Below, one piece after another: positions 49,451-61,500 of a stretch of DNA of 64,000 nucleotides. The notes under the pieces were generated by a model. That model was not told the origin of the DNA. It did no database searches and was given only the letters and a program-made list of their open reading frames with translations. The DNA comes from Girardinichthys multiradiatus (taxonomy: Eukaryota > Chordata > Actinopteri > Cyprinodontiformes > Goodeidae): NCBI RefSeq assembly GCF_021462225.1, contig NC_061818.1:21339978-21403977 (forward strand), given 5' to 3'. The translations under genes were made by a program, and so were the position numbers. Within the stretch, counting starts at the first letter, position 1. Every line of letters starts with the position of its first letter.

Positions 49451-51889
49451 GAATCCTAGAGAAGGTTTTGCCTTTTTTTTTTTTTTTTTTGCTGTTTTAA
49501 ACACCACATTAATTACTATTAGACAATTAGACACATAGAGTTGCTCGACTTCAATAGAAAGAGTCAAATACAGCATGTAAGATTCTGATCATTAGTGAGT
49601 CTTAACTTAACTTTTGACCAAACAGGCTTTTATCTCTGCCGGTGATGGGATTATATGAACTGTACAGCTGCTAATGTGGCATGTAGGGAGTGCTTTATGA
49701 TTCCATGTCAGTAATTTTGCCTGCCAGTGGTTCACTGATGGACACTAGACCCACAACAACACATATAACGTAACTGTCCAGCTTGGAAAAAGAGGACTGG
49801 ATGGGAAAATGGTCATAATTATCATTAGTTCTTTGTGATTAACCATGTGCCACACACACGGACACGCAATCATACACACACTCAGGCATACATGCACTGA
49901 TGTGGCTGCCCTCTGCTGTGTGGCACAAAATGGCGGAGAGTCTGTGTGTCCTAGCAGAGGATGTGCCTGGAAAAGAGCGTAATGAGAATGAGGCCAGGAG
50001 GAGGAGAAGGATGCAAGGACTTGGCGGCAACTTTGCATGTGTATGTGATAACATTCAGGTGTGAGATGCAACATTGAGATGTTCCCAGCCCCTTCGACAC
50101 ACACACACAATTTAAAAAAAACATATAAACGCAATGGTAATGGATGCTGGCATGCACACAGGTGTTCATACAGAGCCAGAAACACATGGCATTTCATTTT
50201 ATTCTTCAGGTTGTGTGACCTTCAATGCACCTCATCTGTCCATAGCTCTCTCGCTTTTTCTCTTCCCGTATTCCTGTTATCCAGCACTCGGTGCAATGGC
50301 AGGTAATTTGTGTGCAGCTATTGGAGATTAAAGTTTAATTAGTGAGCGGGGAGTCACTTGGGTCTTTCTTGAGTGAAATAAGGCCGCTGTGCGTGCACGT
50401 TCCTGTGTGTTCCTGTGTGTGTGCTCCCCGCTCACTCGCTCAGCCCTAACGCATGAGGGCTCATCAGAGAGAGCTGGAGTGGGAGCAGAAGATCCAAGTC
50501 CATCTTTCATCAGTGAAGAACAAAGGATGGAATCCTTCCAACCACACCACCTTCCGTCTCTTTTCCTCTAGTGCTCAGTTGGCAGAGTTCCACAGTCATA
50601 TTCACACTTTCCCAGTCCCTGGTGAGAGACACACTCATATCACCTCCACTGCCACCATCACACTGCACCACATGCAGGGAAGGAGAGGGAAGACAGGGTG
50701 CTTACTTTGTCTCCCTTCATCTTAGTGTGAGAAATGACCGATAGATCTGTCACCTGAAGTGAAAGGAACGTCACCTGAAACATTGCAGCCTGATGGCTTC
50801 TTTTTTTTAAGCACCTTTGTCTGTCTATATTTCTTTCTGCCCCAATCTGCTGGTTTCTCCCACAATCTGCTTTCATTCTTCCAGCAATCTGTTTTCCTCT
50901 TCTACAAAACGCTCAAACTTTGTCATCTGTCTCTCTCTAACGTGCTTATTGGTCTCAATCATGGGGGACATCAAACATGCCAGATGGTCCTGCGCTGCTG
51001 ACACGGGTGTGAGCCCCCGCCGCACACCCAGGTGTCTTTGGGGCTGCGTTTTTTAGCTAATGACAGTTGGAGCCTGCATCTCAGCAAGCGCTGTTATTTC
51101 ACCGGGCTCGAGACACTGACGCAAATCGATAGGCAGCACGGCCCAGTGATAACGATCTCCGTTTCTCCTCTCCTCCCTGCATCTCTCCATTCGCCTCGTT
51201 GATATGCCCTCCCCCTTCTTGCCGTAAACCCTCCCTCACATCTGCCTTGATCTTGCAGCTTCAATCTATCTCTCTCTAACCCTCCCACTCTTTTTTCTCC
51301 CTTGTCTCTGTGCCCTCAATCTCACATCCTTTCCCCCAATCCTCACCTCTCCTCGTTGTTCTGCATCTTTTCCTCTCCCAGCTGCCTTGATCTCGCAGCA
51401 TCGCTCTGTCACTTTTGCCCTTCGTTGGCTCTTTCCTATCCTACGCTCGGCTTCATGTCTTGCCACTTATCTCCCGTTGCTCCTGCTGTCTTTTTTTCAC
51501 CCTCGCTTACTCTCATTTCATATTTTCGCTTCTCCCTCTCCGTCACTGCACTGTTTCTCACCTATCCCCCTGCTGGCCTTCTATTTCTTCCCAATCTCCC
51601 CTCATTTGCTTCTTCCTCTCTTCTATATTTGGCCTCTAGTTCTACAGTAATCTTTCTTTCTCACATTTGCTCATCTCCTTTCCTTGCCTGTTGGTTCACA
51701 CTCTTCACCTTACTCTTCCCCTCATATTGCTCTTTTATTTTAATGATCTACAGTCACTGTTTTTGTGAACGGTCTGTCTTGAATAGTCTACAAGTCTTTA
51801 ATTGTCATATTAATGTGGAGATTTACCAAGGTAGAATAATTTTACAATAAACAACTTCCAAAACAATTAAAAGCAAGGATTGTGTGCTC
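49451..51889. other. Unassigned non-coding DNA
   Basis: No gene recognised. About 50290-50460 and 51050-51160 have complex composition with homeobox-like words (TTTAATTAGTGAGCGGGG at about 50333; TGACAGTTGGAGCC at 51060) and may be regulatory. About 51160-51730 is pyrimidine-rich, and its Ser/Leu/Phe-rich frame of 182 codons is spurious. Confidence 0.4.
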
Positions 51890-52420
51890 ACGTTTGAATA
51901 AGTTGGTATTGTCTTTTTTAATTCACAAAGATTTAGTTAACTGTTCCTTATCAGGTTTAAAGAAACACCCCATTTTTTTAGACATTAAAAAGCTTCTGGC
52001 ATTATTTGGTGAGGATTTTCAAACCATTCTTCTCAGCAGAATAGGTGAAGCTTCTTTAGATGTTTTCTGGTTAAAGTTGGGTCCAGGAGCCTAATGTCAG
52101 TTTGCTTTTTCCCTTGCAAAGCCAGTATTGATTTGTATTTTGGATCAATGTCCTGCTGGGACACCTGCTTTTTGTCAAAGCTTCAATTATGTAGTTGCTG
52201 GTTTGAGGTGACCTCAGTACCTGATGGTAATAGTTTGGGTTAGATGGTTGAAAAGTTATTCCAAACACACATCAAAACTGGTTTTGTAATGGATAAAGCA
52301 CACTAACATTAAGCTCCTGGAATGACTTCAACCTCATTTGAATTGAAAGATTTCTGGACTATGATTAAAAGTTGGCTCCATGCAAGGATAACAGCCTATT
52401 TACTAAATAGGTCCTACCAT
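51890..52420 (-). mobile_element. Tc1/mariner-like fossil, antisense
   Basis: On the minus strand, about 52160-52125 reads SQQDIDPKYKS, the segment around the second catalytic aspartate of Tc1/mariner transposases (typical FQQDNDPKHTSK). Upstream and downstream sequence has the expected texture but is heavily decayed. Limits are approximate. Confidence 0.55.
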
Positions 52421-53354
52421 TTCTGATAACAAGAATGGTAAAATATGCCAGAAGCTGCAAAAAGTTTATGGTTAAGGTGCAACTTTCTCAGAGATACTCC
52501 AAATATTATTGTGGATATATATGTGCATAATCTCATAATCTAGTTTGGATCTTGAGTGACAGAAAAAATTGCAGAGGAAACACTATTCCATAAATGATGC
52601 ATTTTAGAAACATAAGAGGTGCAAATACAAACATAAACACATTGTCACCTGCATGCACAGACACCCACAACCCATACAAAACAGCTGTTGGGCTTTATTG
52701 TGGTGGTTCAGGGAGAGATTGTAATAGCAGGTTGGTTGCTAAAGCATCCGGTTCACCAGGATAATAGGCCCATTAGGAGTAGTTCAAACAAGTCCTTGTG
52801 CTTGTAACAAACTCTGGTTCCTTGAAATTGTTGTCATTTGCACACAGTCAAAGAAACAATATTAGACGTTTGAGGACTGGCACTACAAGAATGTCACATA
52901 AACTCTGGTAGATGTACTATCGATCCGCCAGCTTCTCTGCAAACAGATGTTGGCAGCATCTGTTGGTCAGGTTGAAATTTTGGGTGCCAAAAGCTTGTTT
53001 TTGTTTCTGTTTGTAATTGGAGAAATGTTGGCATCTATACTGAAACCATTTTGCAAGTACTTTTAGTTGTTTGGCAATGGTTCAGTGTTATTGCAAATGG
53101 ATGTTCACCAAACAGGAAGTCTTGGTCCAGGAAAATGTTGTTTAGATATCCACTAGTTGCATCACAATCCTGTAAATATTGACTGCCCCTAAATGCTCAC
53201 TAAATAGACTTCAGTAGGACCTAACCTTCTACTAGATGACACTATCTTCAACAAAAAACATTAACCATTATACTAAGTATTTCTTGTCAAAGCATACACC
53301 TGTTTAGAAAATTAACTATTCTAGAAGCTGATTTTTCTCCACAACATTCCTCCT
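52421..53354. other. Unassigned non-coding DNA
   Basis: AT-rich; no gene or repeat family recognised. Confidence 0.45.
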
Positions 53355-53585
53355 GTATACAGCATGTGAGATCTTGTTCATTCAGCCATGATCTACTGTA
53401 TATGACCATTGTAGAGGGTTAGAATGTAGATGGATCAATGAATTGAGAGATTCACTTTTCTTCACCACAACTGACTCCAGTAGGGCCCGCAGTACTTGAG
53501 ACAAGGCTTCTATCTATCTATCTCCATTCATCTTTTCTTCTTCCTACCATCACTCATGATAAGACACCAAGATACTTAAATATGT
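53355..53585 (-). mobile_element. Antisense LINE fragment
   Basis: The plus strand reads ATGTGAGATCTTGTTCATTC, AGCCATGATCTACTGTATAT, AATTGAGAGATTCACTTTTC and CACCAAGATACTTAAATATG. It is collinear with the reverse complement of the reverse-transcriptase C-terminal region of the LINE at 15 kb (segments FKYLGVLF to YGHELWVMTE). A short CTAT run (53511-53523) interrupts it. It is badly decayed. Confidence 0.65.
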
Positions 53586-54560
53586 GCAGAGGCGCTTGCA
53601 TGACTAGATTTATCTTACATTTTCAGCAAGTCAAAGCTGGTGCAAACAGTGGATGTACAAGGAATATTACTACAAACAAAAAGTACTCAAAAGAAATCAA
53701 GACCAAATACAAGCAAGAAGAAAAAAGCAAATCCAAAGCAGCAACAACAATCTGCAACTAAGCTTTGGGCTGTATTGGCAATGATCAAAATAATAATGAC
53801 TTCGTTGCAGCTAAAGGGATTGGAAACAGAAACCTTATAAGGAACTGAAACAGGAGTTAAACTTCACCAAAAGCACAAGATAATAATTCAACAAGAACCA
53901 AGGTTAACGAAGAAGATTGAATTTTTAGTTCAGGCAGCGTAATAAAAAATTACACAGAAACACCAAACATTTTAACATAACACAAAACACCAACCTTAAA
54001 CCCAGAGAAATTTTAGTTAGACTACCTTTATAACCTTTGAACTTGCTCAAAAACATGGCTAATTTAGATAAATGTGAGTGGTAAGTTGTGTCACTGACTA
54101 AATTACTTTTAGGAAGTCCAATCTACATTAGTATTGATATTTTGCACTTCTCTCCTATATGCAAATAGTTTGGGTTTTATTTTAGAAAAACTAGCAAATT
54201 ACTGATTCTATTTGTGGATGCTAAATATGTACAAACCTGACTTTGCGTGACAAACCTTTGCAAATTATGACCACCCGTAAAATAGTTCTGCTGAGCAAAT
54301 GGTCTCTCTCTGCGTTGAGGCATTTTTCCCCCCATTGAAATGAGGAATTATGTATGCATTTTGTGGAATATCTGCCCTTTTTTCTGTTCATCTATGTAGC
54401 CTAAAACTAGAGCAAACAGCACCACATTATCAAAGATCTGTTTATATTGCACAAAAAAATTACCATCTGCTGAAGGCTGGTTGTAAGTTTGGAGAAGTCG
54501 AAGAACAGTGTGAAAAAAACCAATCTGCTACACTGTTGGCTTAATAATAAAGTGGCCAGT
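53586..54560. other. Unassigned non-coding DNA
   Basis: AT-rich; no gene or repeat family recognised. Confidence 0.45.
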
Positions 54561-54665
54561 GATCAGAATCAGAATCAGCTTTATTGCCACGTCTGTACAG
54601 AAGAAAGAAAGACTTTGACTCCGGTACACTTTGCTCTCAATAATAAAGAATATCTTTTTTAGATG

Positions 54666-54688
54666 TATATATATATATATATATATAT
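54666..54688. repeat. (TA)n microsatellite
   Basis: Pure TA array of 23 bp within the LINE tail. Confidence 0.96.
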
Positions 54689-54960
54689 GCAGAACTGACT
54701 TTACAATGGAATATAATGTGAGATCAGTCCAAGTACGCATGGTGTTGTTCTGGAACTCTGACTGTCAAGTGTTCATCAGAGAAACAGCCTATGGGAAGAA
54801 ACTGTCTCTGTGGCGGCTGGTTTTAGCAGACAGCGCTCTGTAGCGCTGACCTGAAGGTAAAAGCCTGAACAGTTTGTGTGCAAAGTGTGTAGGGTCTGCA
54901 GAGATTTTAGCTGCCCTTTTCCTGACCGTAGACCTGTATAAGTCCTGGATGGAGGGAAGG

Positions 54961-55522
54961 TGTCGGAGGAGGATCTTGGGTCGGACCAAAGTGCAGACAA
55001 GAGCTCGGTAGCCGCATCATAGTTTATTCCTCAAAAGCAAAAACGTAACAAAAACACTGCAGATATGAATCAGAGTCCAAAATACAAAACTTACAAAACT
55101 CTGCAGGTACTAATGGCAAAACGTAGCATAAAATCCAAGCGAAGCATAAACAAAGCATAGACGTGGTAGTGAACGGGGTAGTAACAGAAGGAACCAGCGA
55201 GGAACTAAGCAAACAGAACAACTAATATACACGGAGCACATAGAAGGGGACAAAAGGCAGGTAATCAAAGAAACAGGGAACAGGTGAAACAAATACAAAG
55301 GCTGAAGAAGAGTGAAAGGACTAAACAAACAACAGAGAACACAAACTAAGCAAAATAATAAATCAGAGGAGAAAATAAAGAACTAGAATAACTATGAAAC
55401 AAAGAAACTAGAGGAGAACATAGAAACAACAACCTAAGAAATAAACAAAGACCCATAAGGAGAATCTAAATTACAAAATAAATCACAAGAACCCACAAAG
55501 TCCAAAATGTCACTCCATGACA
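54961..55522 (-). mobile_element. Solo LTR
   Basis: A 562-bp sequence beginning TGTCGG and ending CATGACA, flanked by GAAGG on both sides (54956-54960 and 55523-55527). The 5-bp duplication and TG...CA ends show it inserted as an LTR element. Only one LTR remains, as left by recombination between two LTRs. It shares the TGTC/GACA ends and short blocks (GGACCAA, TGCAGACA, GAACCAGCGA) with the LTRs at 33.5 and 36.1 kb, so a related family is likely. The strand is assigned from that similarity. Confidence 0.88.
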
Positions 55523-55739
55523 GAAGGTCAGCCCTGATTATTCTCTCTGCATTCATGATTATTTGTTGCAGTCTGGACCTGTCCTGTTTTGTGGATGAGC
55601 CAAACCACACTGAGATGGATGAAGACATGACAGATTGAATGATGGCAGTGTAGAAGATGACCAACAGCTCCTGTGGAAGGTTGAACTTCTTGAGTTGCCT
55701 CAGGAAGTACAGTCTCAACTGGGCCATTTATCTGAAAAT

Positions 55740-56640
55740 TTTCTAAGTATGAGGACCATCTCATGTTTCGAGAAATGGTGATTCCTAGGAACCGGAAGTA
55801 GTCCACAGCAGACACAGTGTTGTTGAGGATGGTCAGGGGGGTATTTGGGGGTGGTGCTCTCCAAAGGTCCACCATCATCTCCACAGTCTAAGTTCCAGGT
55901 GGTTCTGACCACACCAGTGTGCCAGGCTATCCACATTCTGTCTGTAAGCAGACTCATCACTGTCCTGGATCAGTCCAATTACAGCGGTTTCATCTGCAAA
56001 CTTCAGGAGTTTCACAGACAGGTCCACTGAGGTGCAGTCATTTGTGCAGAGGGAGAAGAGGAGTGGGGAGAGAACACACCTCTGTGGCGTGCCGGTGCTG
56101 ATGGTTCTTTTGCGGGAAAAGATGCTTCCCAGCTTCACCTGCTGCTGCCTTTCCTTCAGGAAGGTGGTGATCCACTGACAGGTGGAGGCTGGAACTTTGA
56201 GCTGGGTGAGCTTCTGGTGGAGGATGTCTGAGTTTATGGTGTTGAAGGCTGAGCTGAAGTCCACAAAAAGGATCCTGGCATACATCCCTGGGGTGTTGCA
56301 GGATGAAGCGTAGTCCCAAGCTGACTGCATTATCTGCCAACCTTTATGCCCAGTAGGAAAACTGCAGGGGGTCCAGCAGGGGGCCTGCGATGTCCTTCAG
56401 GTGCTTCAAAACCAGTTGCTCAATGGATTTCATGACCACAGACGTCAGGGCAACAGGCCTGTAGTCATTTAACCCTAGGATGGTGGATTTCTTGGTTACT
56501 AAGAAGATGGTGGACCGTTGGAAGCAGGAGGGAATCCTTACACAGCTCCAGTGAGTTGTTGAAGATCTCAGTGAAGATGGGTGTCAGTTGGTCGGCACAG
56601 GCTTTCAGGCATGATGTGGACACATTATCAGGTCCTGAGG
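55740..56640 (-). pseudogene. LINE reverse transcriptase domain, inactive
   Basis: The longest clean frame (55875-56330, 151 codons) has palm motif A, ARILFVDFSSAFNTI (about 56234-56280), then VPASTCQWITTFLKERQQQV, motif B GTPQRCVLSPLLFSL, and motif C. Motif C reads FADE at 55989-56000 instead of FADD, so the second catalytic aspartate is replaced by glutamate. Upstream, a stop separates it from the preceding part ([13 protein letters not shown], about 56400-56440). Downstream it continues with frameshifts to about 55540, including AVDYFRFLGI and SMSSSISVWF-like segments. An intact protein would copy its own RNA at a nicked target. This one cannot. Confidence 0.85.
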
Positions 56641-57024
56641 CCTTCCTTGTTTTCAGACGCTGAAAGAGCCTATTTACATCTTCCTCTAAGATCCTTAGTG
56701 CAGGCAGAGGGTCTGAAGGTAGGGGGGTGGTTGGTGTATGGCAATAATTGTGTCTGAATGGGATGTGAAGGAATTGGGTTGAGGTGTGAACTGCTGGTTT
56801 TCATACCTCCAGTAGAAGCCATTCAACTGATTTGCCAGGCAAGGATTCTGCTCAGGGTTGGGGGAAGGTCTCCTGTAGGCAGTCAGGTTTTTCAAACCAT
56901 TCCAAACAGCAGTGATGTAGAATTTTTCCTTTCATCACGGGGTGTTCCTGATATTGTTGCAAATATGTTTTTTTAATTAGTTCTCTAAATTGTGTTTAAA
57001 ATGAAAGAGCTGTTTGCTCATATA

Positions 57025-58591
57025 CAGGTCCTTCTCAAAATATTAGCATATTGTGATAAAGTTCATTATTTTCCATAATGTCATGATGAAAATTTAACAT
57101 TCATATATTTTAGATTCATTGCACACTAACTGAAATATTTCAGGTCTTTTATTGTCTTAATACGGATGATTTTGGCATACAGCTCATGAAAACCCAAAAT
57201 TCCTATCTCACAAAATTAGCATATCATTAAAAGGGTCTCTAAACGAGCTATGAACCTAATCATCTGAATCAACGAGTTAACTCTAAACACCTGCAAAAGA
57301 TTCCTGAGGCCTTTAAAACTCCCAGCCTGGTTCATCACTCAAAACCCCAATCATGGGTAAGACTGCCGACCTGACTGCTGTCCAGAAGGCCACTATTGAC
57401 ACCCTCAAGCAAGAGGGTAAGACACAGAAAGAAATTTCTGAACAAATAGGCTGTTCCCAGAGTGCTGTATCAAGGCACCTCAGTGGGAAGTCTGTGGGAA
57501 GGACAAAGTGTGGCAGAAAACGCTGCACAACGAGAAGAGGTGACCGGACCCTGAGGAAGATTGTGGAGAAGGGCCGATTCCAGACCTTGGGGGACCTGCG
57601 GAAGCAGTGGACTGAGTCTGGAGTAGAAACATCCAGAGCCACCGTGCACAGGCGTGTGCAGGAAATGGGCTACAGGTGCCACATTCCCCAGACCTGGGCT
57701 ACAGAGAAGCAGCACTGGACTGTTGCTCAGTGGTCCAAAGTACTTTTTTCGGATGAAAGCAAATTCTGCATGTCATTCGGAAATCAAGGTGCCAGAGTCT
57801 GGAGGAAGACTGGGGAGAAGGAAATGCCAAAATGCCAGAAGTCCAGTGTCAAGTACCCACAGTCAGTGATGGTCTGGGGTGCCGTGTCAGCTGCTGGTGT
57901 TGGTCCACTGTGTTTTATCAAGGGCAGGGTCAATGCAGCTAGCTATCAGGAGATTTTGGAGCACTTCATGCTTCCATCTGCTGAAAAGCTTTATGGAGAT
58001 GAAGATTTCATTTTTCAGCACGACCTGGCACCTGCTCACAGTGCCAAAACCACTGGTAAATGGTTTACTGACCATGGTATCACTGTGCTCAATTGGCCTG
58101 CCAACTCTCCTGACCTGAACCCCATAGAGAATCTGTGGGATATTGTGAAGAGAACGTTGAGAGACTCAAGACCCAACACTCTGGATGAGCTAAAGGCCGC
58201 TATCGAAGCATCCTGGGCCTCCATAAGACCTCAGCAGTGCCACAGGCTGATTGCCTCCATGCCACGCCGCATTGAAGCAGTCATTTCTGCAAAAAGATTC
58301 CCGACCAAGTATTGAGTGCATAACTGTACATGATTATTTGAAGGTTGATGTTTTTGTATTAAAAACACTTTTCTTTTATTGGTCGGATGAAATATGCTAA
58401 TTTTGTGAGATAGGAATTTTGGGTTTTCATGAGCTGTATGCCAAAATCATCCGTATTAAGACAATGAAAGACCTGAAATATTTCAGTTAGTGTGCAATGA
58501 ATCTAAAATATATGAATGTTAAATTTTCATCATGACATTATGGAAAATAATGAACTTTATCACAATATGCTAATATTTTGAGAAGGACCTG
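57025..58591 (+). mobile_element. Tc1-like transposon, copy 2, with internal deletion
   Basis: A 1567-bp element flanked by TA (57023-57024 and 58592-58593). It has 200-bp terminal inverted repeats (57025-57224 and 58392-58591) that differ at one position by eye, with the same outer and inner ATTAGCATAT direct repeats as copy 1. It is shorter than copy 1 by a 42-bp in-frame coding deletion and one T in the 3' region. By eye about 15 substitutions separate the copies. It lies about 100 bp from the degraded end of the L2/Rex1-like LINE. Confidence 0.96.
57353..58315 (+). CDS. Tc1-family DD34E transposase with 14-residue deletion
   Basis: The 320-residue frame is identical in layout to the 334-residue protein of copy 1. 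The two helix-turn-helix regions and all three catalytic residues are present: SDES, QHDLAPAH and PIENLW, with 34 residues between the last two. It lacks residues 114-127 of copy 1 (the segment VKPLL...RQKRL), which join the DNA-binding half to the catalytic core and are conserved across the family (KPLLxxKxxxxRLxWA). Other differences by eye are K51T, R110H, S283L and G329R in copy 1 numbering. The loss probably disables the enzyme although the frame is open, so I expect this copy to move only with outside transposase, if at all. Confidence 0.92.
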   Translation: MGKTADLTAVQKATIDTLKQEGKTQKEISEQIGCSQSAVSRHLSGKSVGRTKCGRKRCTTRRGDRTLRKIVEKGRFQTLGDLRKQWTESGVETSRATVHRRVQEMGYRCHIPQTWATEKQHWTVAQWSKVLFSDESKFCMSFGNQGARVWRKTGEKEMPKCQKSSVKYPQSVMVWGAVSAAGVGPLCFIKGRVNAASYQEILEHFMLPSAEKLYGDEDFIFQHDLAPAHSAKTTGKWFTDHGITVLNWPANSPDLNPIENLWDIVKRTLRDSRPNTLDELKAAIEASWASIRPQQCHRLIASMPRRIEAVISAKRFPTKY

Positions 58592-58593
58592 TA

Positions 58594-61500
58594 TTTTGTA
58601 CGCCATTTTATGTTTATGTTCTCATCATTTACTGGTGCACCATGGGTATTTTTAGTTAAAATTTGGAATAGTTGATATGTTCACAGACAGAAAAGAAAAT
58701 ATCAGATTACAATAACCTATGGAGTAGTAGCCTCGGATATAAACATTTGTGTGTGGCTCAAATTTATAGTTTTTCAGCTCATGTTTAAGCCTGTAAATGA
58801 AGGTTTTCATATCCTCCTAATTTTCTCACAAAACAGGAAAATGTACTCAAAAACCTAATCGATCTAATTTACAGACACAAAAGCCACAGCGACACTGGAG
58901 GATTGTCATCACCAGCAGCTTGAGTTCAGTGCACCAGACCAAAAAGCAGCCTGACCTCCTCCAATCCAATACAAGGTCACACACAAACACACTCCCAGCC
59001 AGACAAAGAGCATCTGCACAGTCGCTTCAGGGTGAGGAAACACCAAGGAAGACAGAGGTCGTGGATAAGACAACCTGAAGGACAAAAAGAGGAAAAGAGC
59101 AGACAGGAAGAGATAGAATGTGTGTTTTTATGGATGTCAGAAAGGCGCAGGAAGAGTGACGCAGCATCATCAATGAGATGTACTGAAGTGGCACAAAGAG
59201 GGAGCAGGTGCAGATTAGTGTGTGTGTGCCGTCTGCGTGTGTGCCAGTGAGTCTGTGAACATTTGCACGTGTGACAGCTGAGTACGCGTAAATGAGTCGA
59301 GGGATGGGAAGATATGGGAGATGAATGCACTGTGGAGCCCAGCGGGGACATCACACCAAACCTGCCCCGGCTCGGCTCCCTCTGCCAGGGGTGCGACGTT
59401 GCATCCCATTACCTGGAAACAGACGTTTGTGTGCAGTGGGTTTTTGTGTGTTAATGGATCAAATAAATGTGGAGCACTACAGAAACAGATCAATTTCACA
59501 TTTTCCAGTGAATCGGCTTGTATTTAGCCCTCATTGTAGATGGGAACTTATCAGACACTCTGATTACTTTTCTGTGTCTTCTCGCGTTCAGTCTTCCTTC
59601 TGGATCCTACTTTCCTCTGCTCCAAAGTCTCCTTCAGTGAATGATTCTGATTGAATACGAGGTAGCTCTGCGGCCCACTTGACAAGACCCCAACTCCCTT
59701 GTGTGTGTGTGTCTTGTGTGTATAAGAGAGAAATGAGCCATACATACGAATTGAGAAAGCATGTGGGCATTGGTGAGGTTATTGACACTTCATGGAGTCC
59801 ACAGAGCATGTTTTTCATACTCTGGAGATTCATCTGCACCAAGGAAGGTTACCCAGAGTCTAGCATTCACAAATGCATGCACGGTCACGTCCGACACATA
59901 TTACACTTGCACACGTTTGTCGTCACCTGGCTTCAAAAAGTCACAGATTCTCATCCACATAAGCACAAGGACACACAAAAGGAAGTGAGCAATCTGTTTT
60001 CTTTCTTCTTATTCCAGTCACATGGACAACCTGTTCGTAAACCAAGAAAAAAAATGCACTTCGCAGAGCGATGTGTATGTGCTTGATTGCGCCTGTGTGC
60101 CTGTAATTCTCCATCGCTCATTCCTCACACAATCCTCTCTCCATCCCCGCCCTGTCTCATCACTCTGTCACCATGTCAACAAAGACCAGGTTTAGTCCTT
60201 CAAAGGGCAGCGCTCGACAGCTGCCTGCTGGAGGTGACCGCACTGAAAGACAGAGTGAGAGATGGAAAGAAAAAATGGATTAGGAAAAAAAAGGCATAAA
60301 TGATAGTTATGTGGAGAAGCAGAACAGAGGAGGGCAAAATGATTTTGGGTCAAGGCTAGAGAAGGCTGTAAAAAAGAAAAGAAAGGGAGGACGGGTATAC
60401 ACGAAAAAATGGGTGAACAGGATTTTGTCCTTTCACAACCCACATGCTCATCTCCTGTCCATTGTGTAGCACCAAAATGAAGGGGTTCTGTTTTGGGCTC
60501 TTGAAGGACCTTGAAGTGATCTATGTATATTCACAACACTGATGCGATGCTGCTGATTTAAGTCTGAACATTGCAGACTTGGGTTCTGAAAGTCTGAATT
60601 CATAATGCCTGGAATGACTTGATTACAAAAAAAAACCTTGAGGTAAAATGATGCTTTGCCTATTTCCTCCAACTTCATAGTGTTCAGCGATAACATGTTT
60701 CATTGGGGGACAGTAATGGCTGTCGCACAAAGGACTTATGTTTACATCAAGTGAGATGACGTAAGATGAAAAATAAGGAGAGAAAAGTCTGAGAAATAAA
60801 AGGAAATAACTGCCACAGATTTAGGACAGCATCAAAATGAAGTGAACTTACTCTGCAGATGCATGCATTTCAGCTTTTTGAAACAGCTCACCTGTGGATG
60901 TAATCTTTGCATTTGCCTGGAATGCTTACAGACAAAGGAGCACACATTTAAACATACACTTACTGAAGCAATATTCATTTCAGTTGTAGAGTTCATGTCT
61001 TGCAAGTGGAAATATACGGGGAGCTGGAAGCAAAAGAAACCTTTAAGGCAACACATGCGCTTGGCCTATTTATTCATGCTATGTACATACTCTTGAGTAT
61101 TTCCCTCACTTGAGCACTTTGTTGGTCTGTGAATAACATTAAAACTATAGACGCTGTTGTTGTTGGTTTAACATGCTGATTCTCTCTAAAACGGTCACTG
61201 GACACCACCTGAATGTGTGTCAAAACAAGGCAAGAGAAAACCAGAGGTCCATGCTACAATCATACCAGAACTCTTAATGAATTAATGTTCTTGTCTTTTA
61301 ATACCTGATTTAGTGAGGGATTGTTTTTATTCTTCTACGAGGTGCAGAAGATCTGCCTCTCTTTCTTCAACCTTTGTTTATTATTTTATCCTGAAGTTGC
61401 AACAGTGTGTCTGTCTGTGTTCTTGTTGTCAAAGGGTACCACTTTTATTCTACCACCTTTATGTATTTATATAAACTGTGTTGGGTGTGCATAGCTGGTG

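Larger units (their letters stand above)
54561..56925 (-). mobile_element. L2/Rex1-like LINE, 3' half, with a nested solo LTR
   Basis: The 3' end (left) is the repeated GATCAGAATCAGAATCAGCT tail typical of fish L2/Rex1-type LINEs. To the right come the antisense of the C-terminal region and then of the reverse-transcriptase domain up to about 56640, with more decayed upstream coding sequence to about 56925. The sequence is interrupted at 54961-55522 by an LTR, and removing it restores GGATGGAGGGAAGGTCAGCC. A (TA)n run lies in the tail. The 5' half is missing, the usual result of incomplete reverse transcription. Confidence 0.85.

Noticed and set aside
51302..51850. 182-codon plus-strand frame rich in Ser, Leu and Phe
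   Set aside because: Continuous C/T-rich DNA, with overlapping frames of the same type in all three phases and no motif.
57669..57700. The 42-bp absence in Tc1 copy 2 as a spliced-out intron (retroposed copy)
   Set aside because: The missing segment of copy 1 begins with GT but does not end in AG in any alignment of the junction, it is far shorter than usual introns, and copy 2 keeps DNA-transposon ends and TA duplication.
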